Assembly (NCBI RefSeq): GCF_002019765.1
Contig: NZ_KV917380.1
Location: forward strand, 2,390,667-2,454,666
From: Shouchella oshimensis
GTDB lineage: Bacteria; Bacillota; Bacilli; Bacillales; Bacillaceae_D
Reading direction: 5' to 3'
DNA: 64,000 bases
Program-made: the position numbers and the translations under genes
The notes under the pieces: generated by a model
Told to the model about the DNA's origin: nothing
The model's database searches: none
Seen by the model: only the letters and a program-made list of their open reading frames with translations
In this document: one piece after another, positions 20,128 through 29,955 of the stretch
How positions within the stretch are numbered: position 1 is the stretch's first letter
Layout: every line of letters starts with the position of its first letter

Positions 20128-21390
20128 TTATTGTCTTGTCGTCACAGCAAGAGCCTTTAGCATTTGATCAATTCCAGCTTCTGGCGTAAGGCGATTGCTC
20201 ATAATCTCATCTAGCGCACGAATCATGTCCGTTTCAGCAGGATTTTGATAAATGGTTTTGTTTGTAAACACAACCTTTGATGCGACCTCGGCATAATCTG
20301 CACGGAACGGCTGGTCTTGGAATTCAGGTGACTCTACCACATCGGTTCGAGCAGGTATATGACCTGCCTTCGCCCACTCAGCCCCTTCATCGCTAACGAA
20401 CGCAATAAACTCAGCAATCGCTTCTTTTCGCTCAGAAGATTGTTCTTCTTTAATCGGAACAATCAAGGTATGTGCGTCACCTTGGGCAGCTTCAACATCA
20501 AATGATTGCGGAATCGGCATCGCCGTAAAATTTAGATCGGCAGCTTCCCAGATGCCCGTTGCCCATACACCAGTCATCATTCCAACGGCGTTTCCAGCCT
20601 GAAAGGTTTCATAGAAATCACCAATATGCATCGGGATAACATCTCCGAAGAAATTATGAATGTATTCCGCAGCTTGAATCGCTATGTCTCGATCTAACGT
20701 AATTTCCGGTTCACGCAAATCATCTGAGAAGATTGGTGTTCCCCCCATTTGGAAGTAGACTGTCCACCACCATCGATACGTATCAACACCACCTGTAGAT
20801 ATGGCTAGTGGCGTCTTATCAGGCAGCGCTTCTTTTGCTGCTGCAAAATAATCCGTTAACCCCGTCGGAGTCGAATCGATCTCCGGCAGTCCTTGCTCAT
20901 TTAGCAAGCCCGCTTCTTCTGCTAGATCCGTGTTGATATAGAGTATAAACGGGTGCGTATCAATTGGAACAGCATAGAGTTCATCCTCTACTTCAACGGC
21001 ATCACGAATATTTTCAGGGAATCGATTAAAATCTAACCCAGCTCCCGTCATCATATCCTCAACCGGCTGCAACAGTCCTTGATTCATTAACTGTGGCAAG
21101 GAAGCCGCATGGGAAATGCCAATATCCGGTCCACGATCAGCTGCTACGCTCGTCACAATCTTGGTGTAATAGTCATCCCAATCCTGTAAGATGATGTCAA
21201 CATAGACTTCATCTTGACTGCTGTTATACTCGTCAACAATCGCTTCCATGTAGGACAAATCCCCGCCTGACAGGAACACCCAATAATCCAGCTTCATTCT
21301 TCCATCTGCCATTGTGTCTGCTGAGCGTGTACACCCGCTCAACAGGACAACCGCACATGCTGCACCGATCCAGTACTTGGAATGCTTCAT
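20128..21390 (-). CDS. Extracellular sugar-binding lipoprotein of CUT1 importer
   Basis: 420 residues. The signal peptide ends in lipobox VLLSGC, cysteine about residue 20, so the protein is lipid-anchored outside the cell. The rest is a type II binding-protein fold (family 1 solute-binding), including YYTKIVTSVAADRGPDI and a C-terminal region rich in helices. It fills the place of AraN in B. subtilis, but similarity to AraN is not obvious by eye, so no symbol is given. A cre-like site lies upstream. Confidence 0.88.
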   Translation of the reverse strand: MKHSKYWIGAACAVVLLSGCTRSADTMADGRMKLDYWVFLSGGDLSYMEAIVDEYNSSQDEVYVDIILQDWDDYYTKIVTSVAADRGPDIGISHAASLPQLMNQGLLQPVEDMMTGAGLDFNRFPENIRDAVEVEDELYAVPIDTHPFILYINTDLAEEAGLLNEQGLPEIDSTPTGLTDYFAAAKEALPDKTPLAISTGGVDTYRWWWTVYFQMGGTPIFSDDLREPEITLDRDIAIQAAEYIHNFFGDVIPMHIGDFYETFQAGNAVGMMTGVWATGIWEAADLNFTAMPIPQSFDVEAAQGDAHTLIVPIKEEQSSERKEAIAEFIAFVSDEGAEWAKAGHIPARTDVVESPEFQDQPFRADYAEVASKVVFTNKTIYQNPAETDMIRALDEIMSNRLTPEAGIDQMLKALAVTTRQ

Positions 21391-21422
21391 TGAAACGACC
21401 TCTTTTCTTCATCATTTAAAAA

Positions 21423-21436
21423 AGATAGCGCTTACA
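21423..21436 (-). promoter_or_regulatory. cre-like CcpA site upstream of the CUT1 binding protein
   Basis: On the minus strand TGTAAGCGCTATCT matches 13 of 14 cre consensus positions. It lies in the 73-base gap between abfA and the binding-protein gene, so it could block read-through or a second promoter under glucose. Confidence 0.72.
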
Positions 21437-21463
21437 ATTAAAGAAATGCGAACGAGCTGCTAC

Positions 21464-23008
<1,545 letters not shown>

Positions 23009-23036
23009 TTAAGAATAGATACATTACTTATAGAGG

Positions 23037-23065
23037 ATTATACTTCGGTGTGATTATTCAGTCAA
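23037..23065 (-). promoter_or_regulatory. Sigma-A promoter of abfA
   Basis: On the minus strand TTGACT, 17 bases, TATAAT: one mismatch in the -35 and a perfect -10 with ideal spacing. It lies 62 bases before the abfA start and can drive the arabinose region. Confidence 0.88.
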
Positions 23066-23109
23066 CTCATTCATGTTTAATTTTTCGAACTATTCTATCT
23101 CTATAAACC

Positions 23110-23137
23110 AAAAAAAGCATGCCCGTATAGAGCACGC
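23110..23137 (-). terminator. Terminator after the helical-domain gene
   Basis: On the minus strand GCGTGC (23132-23137) pairs with GCATGC (23117-23122), including one G-U pair, followed by seven U. It insulates abfA from the upstream gene group. Confidence 0.7.
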
Positions 23138-23241
23138 CAATTACCAAGAATACTTTATTTCTTTTTAAAAAAGCTCGTTTCGTTGCGAAACACACCTAGT
23201 CCATTTTCTATTGCACTGCGTTCCGTTTGTTGTTGCTTTGC

Positions 23242-23643
23242 TTACTCTTGAAAAGGAACTCGTTCCTTTTTACCGTATTCATCAGTCGCTTTTAAGGCTT
23301 GAACTGCGGCTGAAATATAGTTAGTGAACTGTTGCTCTTTATCTTGACCTAGTTGCTTTTCTATAGCAGCTGGAATCCGCTCAAAATTATCTATGAGTAA
23401 GTACGTCGTCATGCCGTGTTTGGTTAAAATACCATTTAACCATCTAGCATAATCAATAAACACTTGCGCATCACGAATCGCATACGCTGCTTCTAAATGA
23501 CGAAAATGATGTTCATTGTCTTCAAGCGTATGCTTCCATCCCTTTTCACCATAGCGCTCCACTAAGCTTGGAAAATCATCATAAATAGATTGTGCAATCG
23601 TTTGAACGATCGGCTCATAATAGTGAGGCAGGCGCTCATTCAT
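23242..23643 (-). CDS. Uncharacterised all-helical protein
   Basis: 133 residues, predicted mainly helical, no signal peptide. The stretch from RYGEKGWKHTLEDNEHHFRH through DYARWLNGILTKHG resembles, from memory, the helical N-terminal domain that precedes B12-binding domains in some bacterial sensor proteins. Here that domain stands alone with no B12-binding part. ATG 23643 has GAGGTGAT upstream and overlaps the ABM gene by 8 bases, so the two are translated together. The function is unknown; His-rich NEHHFRH could bind a metal or haem. Confidence 0.7.
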   Translation of the reverse strand: MNERLPHYYEPIVQTIAQSIYDDFPSLVERYGEKGWKHTLEDNEHHFRHLEAAYAIRDAQVFIDYARWLNGILTKHGMTTYLLIDNFERIPAAIEKQLGQDKEQQFTNYISAAVQALKATDEYGKKERVPFQE

Positions 23644-23944
23644 TGATAATCACCTCAAACTGACGCACTGTTGGAACAATGCTAGCTAGCTCTTGATCTG
23701 GGTATTTCTTTTCCAAATCATGAATATCTTTAAACTCTTGACTCCGCACCCATTGAAGATAATCTTCTTTCGTTTCAAATTGCAGCTCTACCGTTAGCTC
23801 TCCTTGTCGCTTATGATGCTGTAGCAGACGGAAGGAAACAAACCCCTTAGCAGTATCCACTTTTCTAGAACGATTGCGGTAGATAGCAATGACTTCATCT
23901 GCCTTATTATCTGGTGCTTTGAAAGTAGAATGAACAACGTACAT
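23636..23944 (-). CDS. ABM/IsdG-like monooxygenase domain protein
   Basis: 102 residues, a single antibiotic-biosynthesis-monooxygenase (dimeric alpha/beta barrel) domain. It has the Trp and His spacing typical of IsdG/HmoA haem-degrading enzymes (YLQWVRSQEFKDIH), while the N-terminal Asn of IsdG is not obvious. Haem degradation or another small oxygenase role are both possible. ATG 23944 has AAAGGAG upstream. It sits between an acyl-CoA-dehydrogenase-like flavoenzyme and a helical protein, which would suit an oxidative pathway with a flavin partner. Confidence 0.72.
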   Translation of the reverse strand: MYVVHSTFKAPDNKADEVIAIYRNRSRKVDTAKGFVSFRLLQHHKRQGELTVELQFETKEDYLQWVRSQEFKDIHDLEKKYPDQELASIVPTVRQFEVIINE

Positions 23945-23958
23945 GTTAAATTCTCCTT

Positions 23959-25104
23959 TTACTCATTTAATAATGTCTTTGCAGCAAACTCAATTGTTTG
24001 ATCGTCCATTGGTGGATTGTGTAAGCCAGCACGAACATTGCGATAGTACCTTGAAAGCGGTGAGGCATGGGCTAAACTTTGTGCGCCAACTACTTTCATC
24101 GAAAGATCTACCATGTTAATCGCATGTTGAACAACACTTTTCTTCGTCATCATAAAAGGCAAACGCATCGTTTTTCGTTCGTCTTTAGATGCTTCATCCC
24201 ACTGCTTTGAAACACCATAGAGAATGCTTTGACTTTGTTGGTAAAGTAGCATTGCTTCACCTAATCGTTGGCGAACAGTTGGAATCGTCGCAATTGGCTT
24301 CCCTATACTATTTGGTGCATACGTACGTGCGTACGTAGCAGCCTCTTGAATGGCTGCGTAACCAATGCCTAGGTAGCATGCCGGAATGTGCAACAGCCAT
24401 GCTTGGGGCAACTCCTGCCGCATTTGGACTTTTAAAAGCGCATCTTCTCGCACCTTCACACGATCCAATACTAAATCGTGACTTCCTGTTGAGCCCATTG
24501 CCATCATATCCCAAGTTGGATTGACTCTTACACCCTCTGTGCCTTTTTCTATGAGAAATAACCCTGTTGTTCCATCCTCTTCGATGGTTGCAAGTACAAG
24601 ATAATAATCCAGATGCTCAGCAAGTGTGTAGAACGTTTTTTCACCATTGATCATCCAGCCTTCAGTCGTTTTCTTAGCTGATGTTTGAAAAACGCCGCCT
24701 CTCGTTGGGCTTCCTGTAGCTTTTTCAGTTGCGGCAGTATTTAATAGCATGCCCTTGTTCACAACAGCTTTAAGAACGTGCAGACGATGGCTTTTCGGCC
24801 AGCTTTTTTCTTGCGCTTCTTGATACATCGTTCCCATATGCCAGCCTATGCTTAGGGCCGTCGGACCATCTTCTCTAGCAATCAGCTCTTGGAGACGAAG
24901 CCATTCCGATAGCGGTACTTCTAAGCCACCAAATTCTCTCTCTACCGCTAAAGCAGCATAGCCAGAGTCTCGCAAAACTTGTATGTTTTCAATCGGTACC
25001 GTTTGCGTTCGATCATGCTGCGCACCTATTTTATGAAACGGTTTTATCAGCTTTAACAATCGTCTCTCTCTTTCAACAGCTGACGTCGTGTTTAATAAAT
25101 CCAC
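23959..25104 (-). CDS. Acyl-CoA dehydrogenase family flavoprotein (YdbM-like)
   Basis: 381 residues of the acyl-CoA dehydrogenase/flavin monooxygenase superfamily. Visible parts are the N-terminal helical domain, the mid beta-domain motif TEKATGSPTRGG near residue 125, and a C-terminal helical bundle with SLAHASPLSRYYRNVRAG near residue 345. The catalytic Glu of true acyl-CoA dehydrogenases is not evident, so it may belong to the SfnB/DszC-type branch; B. subtilis YdbM has the same length and style. The start is a GTG with a GGGGGG ribosome site. It is the first gene of a three-gene unit. Confidence 0.82.
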   Translation of the reverse strand: MDLLNTTSAVERERRLLKLIKPFHKIGAQHDRTQTVPIENIQVLRDSGYAALAVEREFGGLEVPLSEWLRLQELIAREDGPTALSIGWHMGTMYQEAQEKSWPKSHRLHVLKAVVNKGMLLNTAATEKATGSPTRGGVFQTSAKKTTEGWMINGEKTFYTLAEHLDYYLVLATIEEDGTTGLFLIEKGTEGVRVNPTWDMMAMGSTGSHDLVLDRVKVREDALLKVQMRQELPQAWLLHIPACYLGIGYAAIQEAATYARTYAPNSIGKPIATIPTVRQRLGEAMLLYQQSQSILYGVSKQWDEASKDERKTMRLPFMMTKKSVVQHAINMVDLSMKVVGAQSLAHASPLSRYYRNVRAGLHNPPMDDQTIEFAAKTLLNE

Positions 25105-25187
25105 TCCTGTACCCCCCTTTTCTACTCTATTAGCAACTTCGTTTTACAAACATCCATCTACTGTTAAGAAAAAAATGATCGAATGAT

Positions 25188-25213
25188 GTTTGATCCTCTC
25201 CATCCTCGGCTAT
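25188..25213 (+). promoter_or_regulatory. Sigma-B-like promoter of ydaT
   Basis: GTTTGA, 14 bases, GGCTAT: one mismatch in each half of the sigma-B consensus. It lies 25 bases before the ydaT start; the B. subtilis ydaT gene belongs to the sigma-B regulon. Confidence 0.6.
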
Positions 25214-25238
25214 GATCACTAAAAGGAGTGTGAAGAAA

Positions 25239-25646
25239 ATGCCTTGGGACATGAAACAATACCCATCTGCTTTTAAACAGTTAGAAGCACCTATTAAGAA
25301 AAAAGCAATCGAAATTGGAAATGCCATGCTAGACGACGGATATAAAGAGCATGACGCTATACCCATCGCAATTTCACAGGCAAAAAGCTGGTACGAGGAT
25401 ACACCGAAGAAAGATATTGAACAGTTTTACAAACACGGTCAAATGAAACCATCCAAAAACAGGGAAAAACAATCCTCTCCAACGTTAAATGAACGCAACC
25501 AGCTTGTTAAAGAACGAACGGATGGCTGGGCTGTACAAGCGGAAGGTGCACAAAAACCTAGCCACGTATATAAGACAAAAAAAGAAGCTGTTCAGCGTGC
25601 AAAAGAAATAGCTAAAAATAAAGGCACAGACGTTAAAGTTCAATGA
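25239..25646 (+). CDS. ydaT: YdaT-like general stress protein with DUF2188 domain
   Basis: About 135 residues from ATG 25239, with AAAAGGAG 8 bases upstream; the open frame starts earlier without a ribosome site. The N-terminal half (MPWDMKQYPSAFKQLE, then AIPIAISQAKSWYE) matches the start of B. subtilis YdaT. The C-terminal half (GWAVQAEGAQKPSHVYKTKK) is a DUF2188 module, a short beta-sheet domain also seen alone at 51.3-51.5 kb in this window. The role is unknown beyond stress induction. The last 7 bases overlap the convergent protease gene. Confidence 0.85.
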   Translation: MPWDMKQYPSAFKQLEAPIKKKAIEIGNAMLDDGYKEHDAIPIAISQAKSWYEDTPKKDIEQFYKHGQMKPSKNREKQSSPTLNERNQLVKERTDGWAVQAEGAQKPSHVYKTKKEAVQRAKEIAKNKGTDVKVQ

Positions 25647-26398
25647 TCAAGAAATGGGAGGACTTGCTGAATTGGGATAGCAAGTCCTTCTCCATGAGTT
25701 CTCTCCTCTAAAGAGCGAGCATAAATGATACCAATGACTTCTCCTTCTTGAGAGAGAACTGGCGAACCGCTATGCCCAGGATAGACATCATTGGTTATCG
25801 ACAATCGTTGGTAACTGCCTATTTCTTCAGACACGTGCCCTTCATTTGCAATAAAGGAGTGAGTCTGCGGATGACCGATGACAATCACCCGTTCATTTAA
25901 AAAGGATGTTGGTTCAGCAAGCCTTAACGGTTGAAACGATTCATTTTCAGCGTCAACACGAACGAGTGCGAGATCTTTTTCAGTGTCGTGTTTTATTGAT
26001 TGTGCTGAATATCTTTTCCCATCTGCCGTCACAACCCATAAGGGACCTTGCTCGTCACTAACATGATGATTCGTTAACACCTCACCTTTTTCACTCACAA
26101 AAAAACCCGTTCCGTGACCTGAATTGGTTTCAACGACGACCACGCTGCTTTGCCAAGCTTCAATTGCTTCATCCTTAAATAGAGAATCGCTTTCTTGTAT
26201 AAATTGCCAAGCGTTTAAAGAATAGTGTTCAAACAAAAAGGATACTGTTTGAACAAATAATGCTAAGGCGACTAACAAAGCCATTATTTGAAAGAAACGC
26301 CTTCTCCCTTTCTTTTCCTTTTTCGGTTCATCCTCTAAAAAATCACTTAACGGCGGCTCTTCATCATAGTTAAAAGAGTCGTTACTCAAATTGCTCAA
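25640..26398 (-). CDS. Membrane-anchored trypsin-like serine protease, no PDZ domain
   Basis: About 252 residues. An acidic cytosolic tail of about 35 residues is followed by one membrane helix (about 36-57), then an extracellular S1C/HtrA-like protease domain. The triad is visible: His112 in LTNHHV, Asp142 in KDLALVRV, Ser210 in YPGHSGSPV. Unlike HtrA it ends right after the protease domain, with no PDZ. The start is a TTG with a weak ribosome site and overlaps the end of ytvA by 17 bases, so translation probably depends on ytvA. Envelope protein quality control is likely. Confidence 0.85.
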   Translation of the reverse strand: MSNLSNDSFNYDEEPPLSDFLEDEPKKEKKGRRRFFQIMALLVALALFVQTVSFLFEHYSLNAWQFIQESDSLFKDEAIEAWQSSVVVVETNSGHGTGFFVSEKGEVLTNHHVSDEQGPLWVVTADGKRYSAQSIKHDTEKDLALVRVDAENESFQPLRLAEPTSFLNERVIVIGHPQTHSFIANEGHVSEEIGSYQRLSITNDVYPGHSGSPVLSQEGEVIGIIYARSLEERTHGEGLAIPIQQVLPFLDH

Positions 26399-27170
26399 AC
26401 GCTTCTTTTAATATTTGCTTAACTGAGCTAGCTGTTTGAATGGTTTCCAATTGGTTTCCTCCTTTGAGAACCGATTGAATGGCCAGACCAGGCGCCATTC
26501 CACATAAAACAAGTTCAGCTCCAATAAGCTTTAAAACATCTCTCAATTGAAAAATTCCTTCAACAACAAATGCATCATAATGCGTTAGTCCAGATAGATC
26601 AATGACGAGTTTTTTTATGCCTAAGCGAACGGTTTCTTGTGTGACCGTATCAAACATTAGATCAAATCGTTCTTTATTCATCTCGCCGATAAGAGGAAGA
26701 ACTGCTAATCCATCCAATAATGGTACAATAGGTGTTGAAATAGACTGAATCCGTTGTACGGAACGCTCATATTCTTTTTTAGCCATAACTTGTTCCGTAA
26801 TATCCCTTTGCACACCTACAAAATAAAGCTTGTCTTGGTCTTCTATATAAACTGGATCAATCGTTAGTTCATTCCAGAATAACGTTCCGTCTTTCGTATA
26901 ATTGGCTACTTCAATTAAGACTGGTTTTCTATCTTTAATCGCTTCACGCAGTAAATCAATCTTGTTACGATCAGTGTCTTCGCCTTGTAAGAAACGGCAG
27001 TTCGTTCCCAAAACTTCTTCTACTTCATAACCAGTCATTTTCGTAAAACCCTCACTTACATAGACAATAGGATTGTCCTCTAGATCTGGGTCTGTAATTA
27101 AAATCCCTACTCGTGTATAGTCTAAAACCTTTACTAATAGTTCCGCTTGTTTAGCAACCTCTTCCAACAT
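26382..27170 (-). CDS. ytvA: Blue-light photoreceptor, LOV (PAS) plus STAS
   Basis: About 262 residues. The LOV domain (residues about 12-125) holds the flavin-adduct cysteine in GTNCRFLQG near residue 58. A linker helix leads to a STAS domain (about 150-260), in which the phospho-Thr site of RsbR proteins is replaced (LTHYDAFVV). YtvA joins the stressosome and feeds blue light into sigma-B control; rsbRD at 2.2 kb would be a partner. ATG 27170 is favoured, being 10 bases after AGGAGG; an ATG at 27179 almost touches that site. Length matches B. subtilis YtvA (261). Confidence 0.93.
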   Translation of the reverse strand: MLEEVAKQAELLVKVLDYTRVGILITDPDLEDNPIVYVSEGFTKMTGYEVEEVLGTNCRFLQGEDTDRNKIDLLREAIKDRKPVLIEVANYTKDGTLFWNELTIDPVYIEDQDKLYFVGVQRDITEQVMAKKEYERSVQRIQSISTPIVPLLDGLAVLPLIGEMNKERFDLMFDTVTQETVRLGIKKLVIDLSGLTHYDAFVVEGIFQLRDVLKLIGAELVLCGMAPGLAIQSVLKGGNQLETIQTASSVKQILKEAFEQFE

Positions 27171-27272
27171 GTTCTTCATGCCTCCTACAACGCATACGTT
27201 ACCGCTAGTATACCATTTATCAATATGAAATTCTTTTTATAACATTTATTCAACACTTTTAAGTCACCTTCG

Positions 27273-27301
27273 TTGAAGCAAAAGCGTGATGGGATTATAA
27301 T
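27273..27301 (+). promoter_or_regulatory. Sigma-A promoter of yojF-bshB2
   Basis: TTGAAG, 17 bases, TATAAT, 42 bases before the yojF start. The -10 is perfect; the -35 matches four of six. Confidence 0.8.
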
Positions 27302-27343
27302 GAACGATAGCATGTCGCTGTTACTTTACTATGGAGGCTACTT

Positions 27344-27691
27344 ATGGAACGAATAAATAAAGAAACCGTCCAACTGCATATAAACGAATTTGCAACACAA
27401 GAGGTTTACTTACATTTAGAAACAACAAATGGTGCTTACGCTTCTCACTTTGATGAATCTTTCTTCTCGGCGAGCGCCTATATTCGAAACGCAAAAATCA
27501 CGTATGAAAATGGAAAAATTGCTGGTGATGGCCCCTATCGTGTTGGCTTAAAACTTGATATTGGCTGGGTTTATGGAGAAGGCTTAACTCATTTTGAACT
27601 CGATGACGAAGGTAGACTGTTGCTTGCTGGTCACGGACAAGACGGAAAGTTAGCTATCGCTATGGAGCTATCGAAAACCCCTTTCCGCTAA
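27344..27691 (+). CDS. yojF: YojF-like DUF1806 protein
   Basis: 115 residues. It resembles B. subtilis YojF, the DUF1806 protein encoded just upstream of bshB2. Beta-rich pattern with a TNGAYASHFDE segment near residue 29 and GWVYGEGLTHFEL near residue 77. No catalytic motif is known. The stop lies 22 bases before bshB2, so both should share the sigma-A promoter upstream. The function is unknown; conserved linkage suggests a link to bacillithiol synthesis. Confidence 0.88.
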   Translation: MERINKETVQLHINEFATQEVYLHLETTNGAYASHFDESFFSASAYIRNAKITYENGKIAGDGPYRVGLKLDIGWVYGEGLTHFELDDEGRLLLAGHGQDGKLAIAMELSKTPFR

Positions 27692-27713
27692 AATTCATTA
27701 GGAGTGAACTATT

Positions 27714-28397
27714 ATGAACAAACAAAGTCATGTACTCGTTGTTTTTCCTCATCCTGATGATGAGGCATTCGGCGTTTCTGGAACAATTGCCAATTACATT
27801 CGCCATGACATCCCTGTCACTTATGCATGTCTTACATTAGGAGAGATGGGACGTAATTTAGGAAATCCGCCTTTTACTACAAGAGAATCACTGCCCGACA
27901 TTCGGAAACAAGAATTGCAACAAGCCGCAATAGAGATGGGAATTTCTGATTTAAGAATGCTTGGTTATCGCGACAAAACGATTGAATTCGAAGCACCCGG
28001 TAAACTCAAACAAGATATTTTAGACTTGATAACAGAATTAAAGCCAACCCTTATCATTTCGTTTTACCCTGGCTATGCCGTTCATCCTGACCACGATGCT
28101 ACTGGAGAGGCAGTAGTTGCGGCGTTGGAATCGTTGCCTGAGAAAGATCGACCAACATTCCATGCCATTGCCTTTTCAAATGGGCATGAGGAAGCGATTG
28201 GGAAACCGGATATTTTGAATGATGTTCGTCCCTACGCTCAAATAAAACTGGATACACTGCGTGCTCATGCCTCTCAGCTTGCTTGGACATTACCGAGCTT
28301 AGAGAAGGCCTACCACGAAGGGAACAAAGAAGCGGTAGAACGTTTAACCATTGAGCGATTCTGGACCTATCCACTTAAAGCGAGTCACTCTTCATGA
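27714..28397 (+). CDS. bshB2: Bacillithiol biosynthesis deacetylase BshB2
   Basis: 227 residues of the LmbE/PIG-L zinc deacetylase family. The PHPDDE zinc motif is at residues 12-17 and the second zinc His region is YAVHPDHDATG near residue 123. It removes the acetyl group from GlcNAc-malate, giving the amine that is joined to cysteine in bacillithiol, the main low-molecular-weight thiol of these bacteria. It overlaps the following nuclease gene by 4 bases. ytxJ at 30.8 kb is another bacillithiol-linked gene here. Confidence 0.94.
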   Translation: MNKQSHVLVVFPHPDDEAFGVSGTIANYIRHDIPVTYACLTLGEMGRNLGNPPFTTRESLPDIRKQELQQAAIEMGISDLRMLGYRDKTIEFEAPGKLKQDILDLITELKPTLIISFYPGYAVHPDHDATGEAVVAALESLPEKDRPTFHAIAFSNGHEEAIGKPDILNDVRPYAQIKLDTLRAHASQLAWTLPSLEKAYHEGNKEAVERLTIERFWTYPLKASHSS

Positions 28398-29230
28398 CAG
28401 AGAAATGCCTACTCATTATTGATGGCTTTAACTTACTTAGCCGAGCCTATTTTGCCACAAGTTACAATCGACCTGTCGAATCATTAGAAAAAAACGAAAA
28501 CGGCATACCCGTTAATGGAATGAATGTCTTCTTAAGAAAGCTTCATTCATTACTAAGCCAATACAATGCTACTCATTGTGTTGTAACATGGGATATTCCG
28601 CGAGAAGAAACCTTTAGGCGTCAACTCTATCCACCTTATAAACAAACGAGAAATGAATTACCAGAACCGCTCATTCAGCAATATGAATTAGTAAAGAAAG
28701 AGTTGGATTCCTTATCCATTGCACAATTAACACTTTCACCGTATGAGGCAGACGACTTAATGGGAAGTATTAGTAAAAAATGGACAGAGGAAACCCCCCA
28801 AGCACCTGCTTATATTTATTCAAATGATAAAGACTTGTTTCAACTAATTGATAAGCAAGTATCTCAAATCATTGCTGCTAAAAAACAAGACATTGTAATG
28901 GATTATGAACGATTTATCCAAACATACGAAGTGAAACCTGAACAATGGGTTGATGTTAAAGCCTTGCTTGGTGATTCAAGTGATAATATACCCGGATGCC
29001 CTGGTGTAGGTGAAAAAACCGCTTTGCCTCTTATCCAAGCATACACCACACTTGAACTGTTGTTTCATCAACTAGATGATCTCGACCCCCGTTTTAATCG
29101 TGTGAAAAAGAAGCTAGCTACAGGCAAAGAAATGACACTGTTATCAAAAGAGCTTTCAGCCATTAAATGCGACATCGAGTCGTTACCAGCCATTTCTTCA
29201 TTCGAGCGTTCTCAAGTTAGTCTTCTATAA
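28394..29230 (+). CDS. 5'-3' exonuclease, FEN family (YpcP-like)
   Basis: 278 residues of the FEN-1/PolI 5'-nuclease domain, without a polymerase part. Metal-binding acidic motifs include LLIIDGFNLLSR (residues 6-17), PYEADDLMGS near 117, YSNDKDLFQL near 142 and LLGDSSDNIPGCPGVGEKTA near 192, a helix-hairpin-helix site. It cuts 5' flaps and RNA primers and is a partner or backup of PolA. ATGA overlap with bshB2 couples it to that gene although the roles are unrelated. Confidence 0.93.
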   Translation: MTEKCLLIIDGFNLLSRAYFATSYNRPVESLEKNENGIPVNGMNVFLRKLHSLLSQYNATHCVVTWDIPREETFRRQLYPPYKQTRNELPEPLIQQYELVKKELDSLSIAQLTLSPYEADDLMGSISKKWTEETPQAPAYIYSNDKDLFQLIDKQVSQIIAAKKQDIVMDYERFIQTYEVKPEQWVDVKALLGDSSDNIPGCPGVGEKTALPLIQAYTTLELLFHQLDDLDPRFNRVKKKLATGKEMTLLSKELSAIKCDIESLPAISSFERSQVSLL

Positions 29231-29361
29231 AGCACTTACAATCAATGCTTGCACGTTGTGCTCAGCATTGATTTTTTTCTTCTATTCATTTCCATTGCAA
29301 ATTACGTTCGCTTCTTCTATAATGGATCACGGATTTCCTAAGGACGAGAAGGAGTGTTTAG

Positions 29362-29856
29362 ATGTCAGTCTCTACTCTACCAAAGGCAGATAAACGAGAT
29401 ATTCAATTAATTCGTATGCAACAACAGGTGAAAGAAATTGCAAAAGAAGACAAGAAGGAAGTTATAGGCATTGAGCAAATAGATGAAGAAGAATGGGTCA
29501 TTGTCTCAAAGTCTTATTACAATGATGCGTTTCAAGTGATGATCAATGATTGCAGTCAACCTTACGACGGTAAATGGGATTTCGTTTTAGAAGCCGAATA
29601 CAAAAAGGCCAATACGCTTTTTATTGATGATATAAAAGGAGAGCCATGCAGAGGTTATGGCTCTATCTGTATGCATTATCTCAAAGAGATTGCGTGGAAA
29701 GAAAACTGTGATATACAAGGACATATTGTTCAACGCGACTGGGATCACGTTGACCGACTTACTCACTTCTATAAAAAACATTCTTTCTCTATTACGCTTA
29801 ATAAAGAGGAAAAAAACGGAAAAATTCAATGGTGCGGTGACGAACCTAGTTTTTAA
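29362..29856 (+). CDS. GNAT-like hypothetical protein
   Basis: 164 residues. The first 60 are charged and helical. The middle carries RGYGSICMHYLKEIA, similar to the acetyl-CoA-binding loop and helix of GNAT acetyltransferases, followed by a C-terminal NRDW-like strand and FYKKHSFSI, which resembles the GNAT fold end. AGAAGGAG precedes ATG 29362. No close family is recognised and the substrate is unknown. It stands alone, and its stop codon lies inside a terminator stem. Confidence 0.65.
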   Translation: MSVSTLPKADKRDIQLIRMQQQVKEIAKEDKKEVIGIEQIDEEEWVIVSKSYYNDAFQVMINDCSQPYDGKWDFVLEAEYKKANTLFIDDIKGEPCRGYGSICMHYLKEIAWKENCDIQGHIVQRDWDHVDRLTHFYKKHSFSITLNKEEKNGKIQWCGDEPSF

Positions 29857-29874
29857 GTAAACTAGGTTTTTGTC
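29844..29874 (+). terminator. Terminator of the GNAT-like gene
   Basis: AACCTAGTTT (29844-29853) pairs with AAACTAGGTT (29860-29869), loop TTAAGT, followed by a T-rich tail. The stop codon is inside the left arm and loop. Confidence 0.9.
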
Positions 29875-29955
29875 GTATTTTTTTTGTTTATATCTATTTT
29901 TATATGGGTACGGGAACGTTATAGAAACGATTTATATGTAGAAGGAGCGTTATGA

